Assembly: GCF_018555685.1 (NCBI RefSeq)
Contig: NZ_JAFLWW010000011.1
Coordinates: 62,001 to 126,000, forward strand
Source: Aminobacter anthyllidis
GTDB taxonomy: Bacteria > Pseudomonadota > Alphaproteobacteria > Rhizobiales > Rhizobiaceae
DNA length: 64,000 nucleotides
Direction of reading: 5' to 3'
Under the pieces are notes generated by a model. The model saw only the letters and a list, made by a program, of their open reading frames with translations, did not search any database and was not told the origin of the DNA. Below, in pieces: positions 36,241 to 44,308 of this stretch. Each line of letters begins with the position of its first letter. Position 1 is the first letter of the stretch. The position numbers were made by a program, and so were the translations under genes.

Positions 36241-36783
36241 GTGACAAGCCTCGACGGAGTCCAGAAATACAAGCGCAAGACGGCAGATGCGGGCGACGTT
36301 CCGTTGAGCCGCGAAGAGATAATGACCCGATATACCAAGACCGGCTACGACCTAGACGTTCATCCCGCCCACGTCGTGCGCCGCGCCCATCAGCGCGCCA
36401 CGCTGTGCTTCCAGCAGGTGATGGCAGGCGAGGATCTGTCGCCGACACAGTTTGCGGCACTCGCCACTACCTTGCGCCATGGCGAGGTTTCGCAAAATCA
36501 TCTCGGCCGTCTTACGGCGATGGACCCCTCCACAATCAGCCTGGTGGTACGCAAGCTCTTGAAGCAAGGGTTGATCAAGCGCAGTGCCTCCGACACCGAC
36601 CAGCGCCTGTCGATAATTACGCTGACCGAAGAAGGCACGCGCTACACGCTCGACCGGCTGGAGCGCAGCGTCGAAGTCGGCCAGAAGCTGCTTTCGCCGC
36701 TTTCGCCCGCCGAGCAGGCGACATTGCTGCGCCTGCTCCAGCGCATCAGCGGCGACGAGCCGGGCAGCGCCGAAGGCAGATGA
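36241..36783 (+). CDS. MarR-family transcriptional regulator
   Basis: A 180-residue winged-helix protein with LSPTQFAALATTLRHGEVSQ, LTAMDPSTISLVVRKLLKQG, LIKRSASDTDQRLSIITLTE. GTG 36241 has GGAAG 4 nt upstream; ATG 36322 is an alternative that keeps the whole DNA-binding domain. The position between the isochorismatase and enamidase genes suggests local control, perhaps through the repeated TATGACCACCAACAA motif and in response to a pathway ligand. Confidence 0.85.
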   Translation: MTSLDGVQKYKRKTADAGDVPLSREEIMTRYTKTGYDLDVHPAHVVRRAHQRATLCFQQVMAGEDLSPTQFAALATTLRHGEVSQNHLGRLTAMDPSTISLVVRKLLKQGLIKRSASDTDQRLSIITLTEEGTRYTLDRLERSVEVGQKLLSPLSPAEQATLLRLLQRISGDEPGSAEGR

Positions 36784-36894
36784 CAGGCTGACCTAGCACC
36801 TCTTGCACCAGATCATTCTCCGAGTCGACCGATTGCCGGCCCCTGGGCCGGATCGACCGCCTCATGCTCCAAACAGACGCAAGGAACGCCATCG

Positions 36895-38097
36895 ATGTCG
36901 CCTGATCCGCAAACCAAATCTGCCGCTACTGACAAGCTCGTCATCCGCAATATTGGCCTGATGCTGAGCGGCGATCTTGCCCAGCCGATCCTCGATGCAG
37001 ACACCATCATTGTTGCCAATGGCCGCATCTCAGCGGTCGGAAAGGCTGATGATCTCGATAACGGCGGCGCAACCCGCATCATCGACGCGCAGGGCTGCGT
37101 CGTCACGCCCGGCCTCATCGACAACCACGTTCACCCGGTTGCCGGCGACTGGACGCCGCGCCAGAACCAGATTGGCTGGATCGATTCGACGCTGCACGGC
37201 GGCGTCACCACCATGATTTCAGCCGGCGAGGCGCATTATCCGGGGCGGCCGCGCGACATCGTCGGTGTCAAGGCGCTGGGCATCGCTGCGCAGCGGACCT
37301 TTGCCAATTTCCGCCCGAGCGGGATGAAAATCATCGCCGGTGCGCCAGTACTCGAACCCGGCATGACCGAGAACGATTTTCGCGAACTGGCAGAAGCCGG
37401 CGTAACGCTGATCGGCGAAGTCGGCCTCGGTGGCGTCAAGGACGGCCCTACCGGTCGCCAGATGATCGCATGGGCGCGCAAACATGGCATGACCTCGATG
37501 ACCCACACCGGCGGGCCGTCGATCCCCGGTTCGGGCCGTATCGGCGCCGATGTCGTGCTCGAAGTCGACGCCGATGTGGTGGCGCATATCAATGGTGGCC
37601 CAACGGCGCTGCCCGACGACGAAATCCGCCGCATCTGCGAGGAGAGCACGCGCGCCCTCGAGATCGTCCACAACGGCAATCTGCGCACCGGCCTGTTCGT
37701 GCTCGGGATCGCTAAGGAGCGCAACATCCTCGACCGCGTCATCCTCGGCACCGACGGTCCGGCCGGTTCCGGTGTGCAGCCGCTCGGCATCCTCAGGACC
37801 ATCTGCCACCTCGCTTCGCTCGGCGACGTTCCGACCGAAGTCGCCTTCTGCTTCGCCACCGGCAATACGGCGCGCGTGCGCAATCTCGACGACCGCGGCG
37901 TCATCGAGGCCGGCCGGGCCGCCGACCTGGTGTTCATGGATCAGGCCGCCGGCGGCATCGGCAAGGATTTCCTTGACAGCCTGGCGCTTGGCAACCTTCC
38001 CGGCATCGGCATGATCATGGTCGACGGTATCGTGCGCACGGCGCGCAGCCGCAACACGCCGCCGGCGATACGGGTGCCGGAGGTCGTGGCAACCTGA
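36895..38097 (+). CDS. enamidase-like binuclear metal amidohydrolase
   Basis: A 400-residue amidohydrolase closely resembling enamidase of the Eubacterium barkeri nicotinate pathway, which opens 6-oxo-1,4,5,6-tetrahydronicotinate to 2-formylglutarate. Metal ligands are all visible: His78 and His80 (LIDNHVHP), Glu175 (IGEVGLG), His204 (MTHTGGPSIPGSG), His231 (VAHINGGPTA) and Asp287 (LGTDGPAGSG). Enamidase-like stretches LHGGVTTMISAG and the end RNTPPA are also shared. It probably opens a cyclic amide or enamide. No other nicotinate genes (hydroxylase, reductase) are nearby, so the physiological ring may differ. It is followed by a bidirectional terminator. Confidence 0.85.
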   Translation: MSPDPQTKSAATDKLVIRNIGLMLSGDLAQPILDADTIIVANGRISAVGKADDLDNGGATRIIDAQGCVVTPGLIDNHVHPVAGDWTPRQNQIGWIDSTLHGGVTTMISAGEAHYPGRPRDIVGVKALGIAAQRTFANFRPSGMKIIAGAPVLEPGMTENDFRELAEAGVTLIGEVGLGGVKDGPTGRQMIAWARKHGMTSMTHTGGPSIPGSGRIGADVVLEVDADVVAHINGGPTALPDDEIRRICEESTRALEIVHNGNLRTGLFVLGIAKERNILDRVILGTDGPAGSGVQPLGILRTICHLASLGDVPTEVAFCFATGNTARVRNLDDRGVIEAGRAADLVFMDQAAGGIGKDFLDSLALGNLPGIGMIMVDGIVRTARSRNTPPAIRVPEVVAT

Positions 38098-38109
38098 TCC
38101 ACGCACAGT

Positions 38110-38150
38110 CCCAAAGAAAAAGGCGGCCCTGGAGCCGCCTTTTTCTTGGG
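38110..38150. terminator. bidirectional intrinsic terminator
   Basis: A stem GAAAAAGGCGGC / GCCGCCTTTTTC with loop CCTGGA extends further through CCC/GGG with one bulge. A-rich and T-rich arms serve both the rightward enamidase gene and the leftward DUF1185 pair. Confidence 0.9.
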
Positions 38151-38162
38151 TTGCGATAAACT

Positions 38163-38747
38163 TCAGTTTACGCCGTCCTTGCCCACGATCTGGTCTCTGG
38201 TCAGTCCGCCGACGCGCGGGTGGGGACGTCCCGAATCGGTGACGGCAATCGCCACCACGATCTCGTCGTCGCGCGGTGCGTCGGGAATGCGCACTTCCAT
38301 GCCGTCGAAATGGCTGCGGACCTTGGCCGCGTCCTTGTGGCCCAATGGAATGTCGAGCGGAATGCCGAGGCCGCCACGCTTCTTGGACGAAGGGATCAGC
38401 GCCGCACCCTTGCCGAGAATGTCGCGGAAAGGGGCACCGAGCTTGGGGTGGAGGATCGCCGCTGCGTGCTCCAACTCGCCATCGGCGCCGACGGCTGCTG
38501 CCTTGCCGAAGCTCTCGACCTGCTCGCCTGGAATGCCGAGTGCAGCCACAGCACGGCGCGGCAGGATGTCGCCTAGCTCGGCACCGATGTCGCTGAGTGC
38601 TGTGAGGTCGTCGACGAAGGTTCCGACATAGGGATTGCGGATGACAGCGACCGCAGCGGCACGGCGCGTCGGAGGGCTGACCGGCTTGTCGCCCTCGGTC
38701 CGCGTCTCTTCGACGATGGTGATGATTCGCCGTATTTCCACGCTCAT
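38163..38747 (-). CDS. 'amino acid synthesis' (AA_synth, DUF1185) family protein, copy 2
   Basis: A 194-residue protein matching its upstream neighbour along its length: RNPYVGTF, GKAAAVGADGELEHAAAILH, KLGAPFRDILGKGAALIPSS, KKRGGLGIPLDIPLGHKD, RVGGLTRDQIVGKDG. Despite the family name no reaction is established to my knowledge. The ATGA overlap with the upstream gene (38744-38747) shows coupling. A likely role is an enzyme in the same heterocycle pathway as the enamidase, possibly as a heteromeric partner of the upstream paralogue. Confidence 0.78.
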   Translation of the reverse strand: MSVEIRRIITIVEETRTEGDKPVSPPTRRAAAVAVIRNPYVGTFVDDLTALSDIGAELGDILPRRAVAALGIPGEQVESFGKAAAVGADGELEHAAAILHPKLGAPFRDILGKGAALIPSSKKRGGLGIPLDIPLGHKDAAKVRSHFDGMEVRIPDAPRDDEIVVAIAVTDSGRPHPRVGGLTRDQIVGKDGVN

Positions 38748-39328
38748 CGCAGGCCGTCCTCGCCCTTGATGTCCTTGGCGTCCAGGCCGCCGACTCGGGC
38801 ATGCACGCGCGAACCGGTGGTCATGGCAAGGATGAGCACCAGCTCATTGTTGCGCGGCGCGTCGTTGATGCCGACCTCGATGGCATCAAAGTGGCTCCGC
38901 ACGTAGGAGGCGTTGACATGGGTGACCGGGATGTCGATGCGCGCGCCCGGGCCGCCGACCTTCTTGCTCGACGGCACGATGGCCTTGGCGTCACCCAGAA
39001 GCTCCCGCATCGCGTAGCCGCCGGGGTTATGCCACAGCGCGCCATGCTCAAGCTCACCGCCGCCGCCAACGATTGCGCCCTTGCCGTAACCCTCGATGGT
39101 TGCGGCATCTCCGCCGAGGGCAGCGAGCAGCTTGGTGGCCATCTCGAGGCCGAGCGGCCTCAGGTCCTCCATGAAGGGCTGGATGTCCTCGACATACTTG
39201 CCGGCATAGGGATTGGCGACGACGGCCATGACTGTCCCGCGCTTTACGGGCTGGGTACGCACCGGCCCGCCCTCATGAAAAATCTCTTCGACCTGCACGA
39301 TAAACTTCCTGACGACTAAGTCCGGCAT
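38744..39328 (-). CDS. 'amino acid synthesis' (AA_synth, DUF1185) family protein, copy 1
   Basis: A 194-residue paralogue of the downstream gene, with VVANPYAGKYVEDIQPFMED, GKGAIVGGGGELEHGALWHN, GGYAMRELLGDAKAIVPSSK and GGPGARIDIPVTHVNASYVR. ATG 39328 has GGAG at 6-nt spacing; a TTG at 39340 is less likely. It is transcribed divergently from the solute-binding-protein gene. A TTGACA promoter element occurs on the minus strand at 39396-39401. Two adjacent paralogues suggest subunit specialisation. Confidence 0.78.
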   Translation of the reverse strand: MPDLVVRKFIVQVEEIFHEGGPVRTQPVKRGTVMAVVANPYAGKYVEDIQPFMEDLRPLGLEMATKLLAALGGDAATIEGYGKGAIVGGGGELEHGALWHNPGGYAMRELLGDAKAIVPSSKKVGGPGARIDIPVTHVNASYVRSHFDAIEVGINDAPRNNELVLILAMTTGSRVHARVGGLDAKDIKGEDGLR

Positions 39329-39496
39329 CGGATGCTCCAAATTTCTGGCGGGCTAAAACTTGTTAGAGTATCAACAATTATCCTTCCGGCATTTTTGTCA
39401 AGCCGGATGCGTAAAACGGCCGCCGCGTCGATTGCTCACAGCGACTTCGAGCGTTCGCTGGCCGATTGACAGTTTGTAGGACCACCCATAAAGTCA

Positions 39497-39511
39497 TATG
39501 ACCACCAACAA
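39497..39511. promoter_or_regulatory. shared promoter motif TATGACCACCAACAA (copy 2)
   Basis: Identical to the 15 nt at 35505. It lies 31 bp downstream of TTGACA (39466-39471) and just past a likely TAAAGT -10 element, so it would overlap the transcription start of the transporter operon. In the same gap the reverse strand carries TAACAAGTTTTAGCC, related to CAACAAGTTTTGGGC immediately here. Confidence 0.6.
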
Positions 39512-39572
39512 GTTTTGGGCATCTAGGATGGGCCCGGCGGCTGGTGCCAGAGCTTCAATTTGGGGAGTTGAG

Positions 39573-40580
39573 ATGAAGAACATGTTCCGTAAATGCATTA
39601 TCGCCGGTGCGACCCTTGCGGCCTCGATCGGCTCTGGCTCAGCCCAGGACAAGGTGTCCGTCGCGGCGATCTCAGGTTATTTCGCGCAAGGTTTCGGCAT
39701 CTCGATCGTCGACGGCCTGAACAAGGCAAAAGGCGAGTTCGGCATCGACCTGAAGCTGGTCGACACCGGCAACCGAGCACTCGACTATGAAGAGCAGTTC
39801 GCCAATCTCGCCAAGGACGGTCAGTACGACCTGATCTTCGTCATGGGCTGGGAACTCGTTGATGCGCTGACCAAGGCCAGCGAAGCCTATCCGAACCAGC
39901 GTTTCGTGTTCATCGACGGCGTCCTCGATTCGAAGAAGATCGTCTATGCCAACTTCGCCGAGGAGCAGGGCTCGTTCATCGCCGGCGCGCTTGCCGGCAT
40001 GATCGAAAACCAGGGCAGCGCCTTCGACAAGATCGGCGATGGCAAGGCCATCGGCTTTGTCGGCGGCCGCGACATCCCCGTCATCCGCAACTTCCTCGGC
40101 GGTTACGAGCAGGGCTCGAAATATGCCGCGCCTGACGTGAAAGTGAACTCGGTCTTCGCCGGCACCTTCGACGATCCGGCCAAGGGTAGCGAACTGGCGC
40201 TGGCGCTCTACGGCCAGGGCGCGGACATCGTCTACAACGTCGCCGGCCCGACGGGCGAAGGCGTCATGCAGGCGAGCGCTGGGGCCGACAAATACTCGAT
40301 CGGCGTCGACATCGACATGTGCAGCTCGGCCCCTGGCAACGTGCTTGCCTCGATGCTGAAGCGCGGCGACGTCGCCGTCTACAGCCTGATCAAGAACGAG
40401 GTCGAGGGCAACAAGGTGGTCGCCGGCAGCACCCACACCTTCGATCTGGCCTCGGGTGGCGTCGAAGTGAAGGTCTGCGACGACATCGCACCCTCCATCC
40501 CGGCCGACGTGACCGCCAAGCTCGACGAAATCAAGAAGGGCATCGCCGACGGTTCGATCAAGGTCGACCGCGCCAAGTAA
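39573..40580 (+). CDS. BMP-family solute-binding protein of a nucleoside-type ABC importer
   Basis: A 335-residue periplasmic protein with signal peptide (CIIAGATLAASIGSGSAQ). It has the BMP/PnrA-like pattern: VAAISGYFAQGFGISIVDGL, FVDGVLDS-like FIDGVLDSKKIVYANFAEEQ, IGFVGGRDIPVIRNFLGGYE, IVYNVAGPTGEGV and YSIGVDIDMCSSAPG. ATG 39573 has GGGGAG upstream. The family binds purine and pyrimidine nucleosides and relatives. It is first in an operon with the ABC ATPase, two permeases and two nucleoside hydrolases. Confidence 0.88.
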   Translation: MKNMFRKCIIAGATLAASIGSGSAQDKVSVAAISGYFAQGFGISIVDGLNKAKGEFGIDLKLVDTGNRALDYEEQFANLAKDGQYDLIFVMGWELVDALTKASEAYPNQRFVFIDGVLDSKKIVYANFAEEQGSFIAGALAGMIENQGSAFDKIGDGKAIGFVGGRDIPVIRNFLGGYEQGSKYAAPDVKVNSVFAGTFDDPAKGSELALALYGQGADIVYNVAGPTGEGVMQASAGADKYSIGVDIDMCSSAPGNVLASMLKRGDVAVYSLIKNEVEGNKVVAGSTHTFDLASGGVEVKVCDDIAPSIPADVTAKLDEIKKGIADGSIKVDRAK

Positions 40581-40645
40581 GGCGCGGCCTTGCACGGAAG
40601 TCGGTTCTGCCGGCTTCCGGCATCATTTCGTCCAAGACTAGGTAG

Positions 40646-40682
40646 AGATGTATCCGTCCCGGTTTGCGGGACGGATACATCT
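40646..40682 (+). promoter_or_regulatory. 16-bp perfect intercistronic hairpin
   Basis: Arms AGATGTATCCGTCCCG and its exact complement flank loop GTTTG, between the binding-protein and ATPase genes. There is no T-run after it. Such hairpins usually shield the upstream mRNA from 3' decay or cause partial termination, giving more binding protein than transporter. Confidence 0.75.
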
Positions 40683-40696
40683 GAAGCTGCGAGGCT

Positions 40697-42280
40697 ATGT
40701 TGTCGACCACGTCGCCAGCCATGACGGCACCAGAGGCAGGACCTGCCGAAACCGCCGTCGAATTGATCGGTATCACCAAGCGTTTCGGTGCATTCGTTGC
40801 CAATGAGGACGTCAATCTCATCGTCAAACGCGGCGAGATCCACGCCATCATTGGTGAAAACGGCGCCGGCAAGACGACGTTGATGAACATCCTTTTCGGG
40901 TTGCTGCAGCCCGACCAAGGCACGATCCGTTTGAACGGTCAGGACATGGTAGTCGGCGATCCCGCCACCGCAATCTCAGCCGGCCTCGGCATGGTGCACC
41001 AGCACTTCAAGCTTGTGCCGTCGTTGTCAGTTGCCGACAATGTTTTCCTTGGCATGGAAATCCGCCGCAACGGCTTGATCGACCATACGGCCCAGATCGA
41101 AAAGACCCGCGAACTGTCCGAACGTTTCGGTCTCAAGGTCGACCCTGAGGAGCGCGTTTCGCTGCTCTCCGTCGGCATCGAGCAGCGCATCGAAATACTG
41201 AAAGTTCTGGCGCGCGGGGCGCGCACTATCATCCTCGACGAGCCGACCGCGGTGCTGACGCCGCAGGAAAGCCGCGAGCTGTTCCAGACGCTGCGTGGCT
41301 TCGTTGCTGGCGGCATGACCGTCATCTTCATCTCGCATCATCTCGAGGAGGTGATCGAGGTTTCAGACACGGTTACCGTCCTGCGCCATGGCAAGCATGT
41401 GGCGACGGGGCCTACGTCCGAGCTGACCAAGGCTGACATGGTGCGCATGATGGTTGGCCGCGATGTCAGCTTCGATCGCCGCCCGCGTGAAAAGTCGGAT
41501 GGCAAGGTGGTGCTCGACGTCAAGAACCTGTGGGCACGCGACGACCGCCGCCTTCCGGCTTTGCGTGATGCAAGCTTCACCGTACGATCAGGCGAGGTCG
41601 TGGGCATTGCCGGTGTCGCCGGCAACGGCCAGACCGAGCTTGCCGAAGTGCTGGCCGGTTTGCGTCCCGCCAGCCATGGCTCGGCGATGCTCAAGGGCCG
41701 TGATCTAACCGTTCTTTCGACGTCTGAAATTCGCGAAGCCGGTCTTGCCCACGTACCTGGCGACCGGCTGGTGCGGGGCGTCGACGGCAATGCTTCTATC
41801 TCGTCCAATCTTCTGATGGGGCGCCAGGACAAAGCGCCGTGGAGCCGCAAAGGCATCCTCGATTGGCGTGCAGCGGCCACCCAGACCGTCGAGATGATCA
41901 AACGTTTCGACATCCGCGCCCGTGGGCCCGAAGACACCGTCAAGCGGCTGTCCGGCGGCAACATCCAGAAGGTCGTTCTGGCGCGCGAATTCACCAATGA
42001 GGCCGACTTCCTGCTGATCGATCAGCCAACGCGCGGTGTCGACATCGGTGCGCAGGAATCCATTCACGACGAGATCATGCGCCAGCGTGCCGCTGGCCGC
42101 GCGGTGCTCGTCATTTCAGTGCAGCTCGACGAACTGCTCACCCTGGCCGACCGCATCCTTGTGATGTTCAACGGCCGGATCATGGGTGAAGTCGAAGGTG
42201 GCAGCGCCGACAGCGAAAGGATCGGCATGATGATGGCGGGTCTCGAACCGAAAAACGTTTCAGACGAGGTGGCGTCGTGA
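40697..42280 (+). CDS. ABC transporter ATP-binding protein with two ATPase domains (NupO/YufO-like)
   Basis: A 527-residue tandem ATPase. Domain 1 has Walker A GENGAGKTT, signature LLSVGIEQRIEIL and Walker B TIILDEPTAVLTPQE. Domain 2 has the lysine-less GVAGNGQTEL typical of this RbsA-like class, signature LSGGNIQK and Walker B LLIDQPTRGVD. It energises the nucleoside-type importer. ATG 40697 has GAGG very close; ATG 40721 is an alternative. The stop overlaps the permease start (GTGA). Confidence 0.9.
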   Translation: MLSTTSPAMTAPEAGPAETAVELIGITKRFGAFVANEDVNLIVKRGEIHAIIGENGAGKTTLMNILFGLLQPDQGTIRLNGQDMVVGDPATAISAGLGMVHQHFKLVPSLSVADNVFLGMEIRRNGLIDHTAQIEKTRELSERFGLKVDPEERVSLLSVGIEQRIEILKVLARGARTIILDEPTAVLTPQESRELFQTLRGFVAGGMTVIFISHHLEEVIEVSDTVTVLRHGKHVATGPTSELTKADMVRMMVGRDVSFDRRPREKSDGKVVLDVKNLWARDDRRLPALRDASFTVRSGEVVGIAGVAGNGQTELAEVLAGLRPASHGSAMLKGRDLTVLSTSEIREAGLAHVPGDRLVRGVDGNASISSNLLMGRQDKAPWSRKGILDWRAAATQTVEMIKRFDIRARGPEDTVKRLSGGNIQKVVLAREFTNEADFLLIDQPTRGVDIGAQESIHDEIMRQRAAGRAVLVISVQLDELLTLADRILVMFNGRIMGEVEGGSADSERIGMMMAGLEPKNVSDEVAS

Positions 42281-43317
42281 ACGACAAGTTGCGTGCGTTC
42301 TCCGGCCAGTTGGTCGCCGTACTGATCGCACTCGCCATGGGCGCGGTGATCATCATGCTCATCGATGAAAGCCCCATCAAGGTGTTTATGACCCTGATGC
42401 GCGGAGCCTTCGGCGACCAGGCAAAGATCGCCGGCACATTGCTGCAGACCACGCCGATCCTGATCTGCGGTATCGCCGCCTGCATCGGACTGCGCGGTGG
42501 CATGTTCAATGTCGGCATCGAGGGACAATTGTTTCTCGGTGGCTTTGCTGCCGCCTGGGTCGGTTTCGCCATGCCGCTGCCGCCCGGCCTGCATGTCGTG
42601 GTCGCCATGGCGGTTGCCGTGATCGCGGGCGCGGCCTGGGTTTCGATCCCGGCTTTCTTCCGCACGCGCTACGGCACAAACGAGGTCGTGTCGACGATCC
42701 TGTCCAACTACGTCGCGGTGCTGCTGACCTCCTACCTCACCATCTTCCTGTTCAAGCGTCCCGGCGGTTGGTCGGAGACCCCACCAATCCTGGCGAGCGC
42801 CTATCTGCCAGAGCTGTTTGCCTTCTCGCGGCTCAACTGGGGCCTGATCATCGGATTGGTGCTGGCGCTCTTCGTTGCCTGGTTCTTCCGTTCGACGGCC
42901 AAAGGCTATTCGATCTCGATGGTTGGCTCGGCGCCGAAATTCGCCGAATATGGCGGCATCGACGTCAAGCGCCAGGGTTTCCTGGTGCTGCTGGCATCGG
43001 GTGCGGTCGGCGGCCTGGCCGGCGGCATCGAAACGCTTGGCGTGCATCACCGCTTCATGGAAGGTTTCGCCCCTGGCTTCGGCTTCGACGGCCTGATCGC
43101 GGCCTTGCTCGCCAATGGTTCGCCGATCGGCACCATCGTGACGGCGCTGTTTTTCGGCGCGCTGCGCAACGGTTCGCTGCTACTTGAGACCGATACCAAC
43201 GCATCGCGCGAAATCATCACCGTGATCCAGGCGCTGATCATCCTGAGCGTTTCTGCCCAGGTGCTGATGAAGCGTCGCGGTGACAGCACGGCAGGAGAGC
43301 GCCGATGGAAATTCTAA
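42277..43317 (+). CDS. ABC transporter permease, nucleoside type (NupP/YufP-like)
   Basis: A 346-residue inner-membrane protein with about 10 helices and the family motif LRGGMFNVGIEGQLFLGGFA, TRYGTNEVVSTILSNY and HHRFMEGFAPGFGFDGLIAA. It starts with GTG overlapping the ATPase stop. It pairs with the second permease to form the heterodimeric membrane channel. Confidence 0.9.
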   Translation: MNDKLRAFSGQLVAVLIALAMGAVIIMLIDESPIKVFMTLMRGAFGDQAKIAGTLLQTTPILICGIAACIGLRGGMFNVGIEGQLFLGGFAAAWVGFAMPLPPGLHVVVAMAVAVIAGAAWVSIPAFFRTRYGTNEVVSTILSNYVAVLLTSYLTIFLFKRPGGWSETPPILASAYLPELFAFSRLNWGLIIGLVLALFVAWFFRSTAKGYSISMVGSAPKFAEYGGIDVKRQGFLVLLASGAVGGLAGGIETLGVHHRFMEGFAPGFGFDGLIAALLANGSPIGTIVTALFFGALRNGSLLLETDTNASREIITVIQALIILSVSAQVLMKRRGDSTAGERRWKF

Positions 43318-44279
43318 GCCTTTTCAACGTCGCTCTGCTCGTTGCCACCTTGCGGATGACGGCCCCAATCCTGCTCGTCGCTCTAGGCGGCTCGTTCACC
43401 ACCAAGGCCGGCATCTTCAACATCGGCCTCGAAGGCCAGATGTTAGTCGGCGCTTTCTTTGCCGTGTTGGGTTCGATCTGGTCGGGCTCAGCCCTGGTCG
43501 GCGTCGCTTGTGGTGTCGCGGCGGCATTGGTGTTCGCGCTCGCGTTCGCCGTCCTAGTCGTCAGCTTCCGGGCCAATGAAGTGGTCGTGGGCCTGGCGCT
43601 CAACATCCTGGCCGGAGGCATGACGATTTCGCTGATGAAGGCGATCTTCGGTACCCGCGGCTCGATCGTCGGCAAGGGCATCGTCGGCCTGCCCAAGGTG
43701 CAGATACCCGGCGCCCGCGATATCCTCGGCTCATGGGCGCCTCTGATCAACGGCTTCACGCCGATGGTTTACGTCGCCTTCATCGCCGTGCCGCTGCTGG
43801 TGCTGTTTTACAAACGCACGCGCCTTGGCCTCTACATCCGCGTCGTTGGCGAAAAACCCGAGGCCGCAGAAGCGCTCGGCATTTCGATCACGCGCGTTCG
43901 CTATATCGCCTCGCTGCTGTGCGGCCTGCTCGCCGGCCTTGCCGGCGCGCACCTTTCGCTTGGCTACATCACCATGTTCACCGAAAACATGTCTTCGGGT
44001 CGTGGCTTCATGGCTGTCGCCATCCTGATCTTCTCCAACGGCAACCCGTTGAAGGTGCTGGCGGGCTGCCTGCTGTTTGGTTTCGCCGACGCGTTTTCGC
44101 TCAGGCTCCAGACCTTCGGCTTCCCATCCTACCTGATCCTGGCGGTGCCTTATCTGGTGGCGCTGACGGCACTGTTTGCGCTGTCTTACCGCAGCCGTCC
44201 GAAGATCATCCGCGAAACACTGGAGAGCATGCGCAAGCTGCTCTCGGTCGACAACAAGCCGGCCGAGTTCGGCAAGTAA
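43305..44279 (+). CDS. ABC transporter permease, nucleoside type (NupQ/YufQ-like)
   Basis: A 324-residue inner-membrane protein with the paired motif FTTKAGIFNIGLEGQMLVGA, FRANEVVVGLALNILAGGMT, TRLGLYIRVVGEKPEAAEAL and SRGFMAVAILIFSNGNPLKV. ATG 43305 lies 13 bp before the upstream stop. It completes the ABC importer. Confidence 0.9.
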   Translation: MEILSLFNVALLVATLRMTAPILLVALGGSFTTKAGIFNIGLEGQMLVGAFFAVLGSIWSGSALVGVACGVAAALVFALAFAVLVVSFRANEVVVGLALNILAGGMTISLMKAIFGTRGSIVGKGIVGLPKVQIPGARDILGSWAPLINGFTPMVYVAFIAVPLLVLFYKRTRLGLYIRVVGEKPEAAEALGISITRVRYIASLLCGLLAGLAGAHLSLGYITMFTENMSSGRGFMAVAILIFSNGNPLKVLAGCLLFGFADAFSLRLQTFGFPSYLILAVPYLVALTALFALSYRSRPKIIRETLESMRKLLSVDNKPAEFGK

Positions 44280-44308
44280 CCTCTCACGCTGAAGGGCTAT
44301 ACCAAGGA

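Noticed and set aside
37219-38802. 527-codon minus-strand frame antisense to the enamidase gene
   Set aside because: Its Arg/His-rich, low-complexity composition is typical of a GC-rich antisense shadow; the plus strand has clear catalytic motifs.
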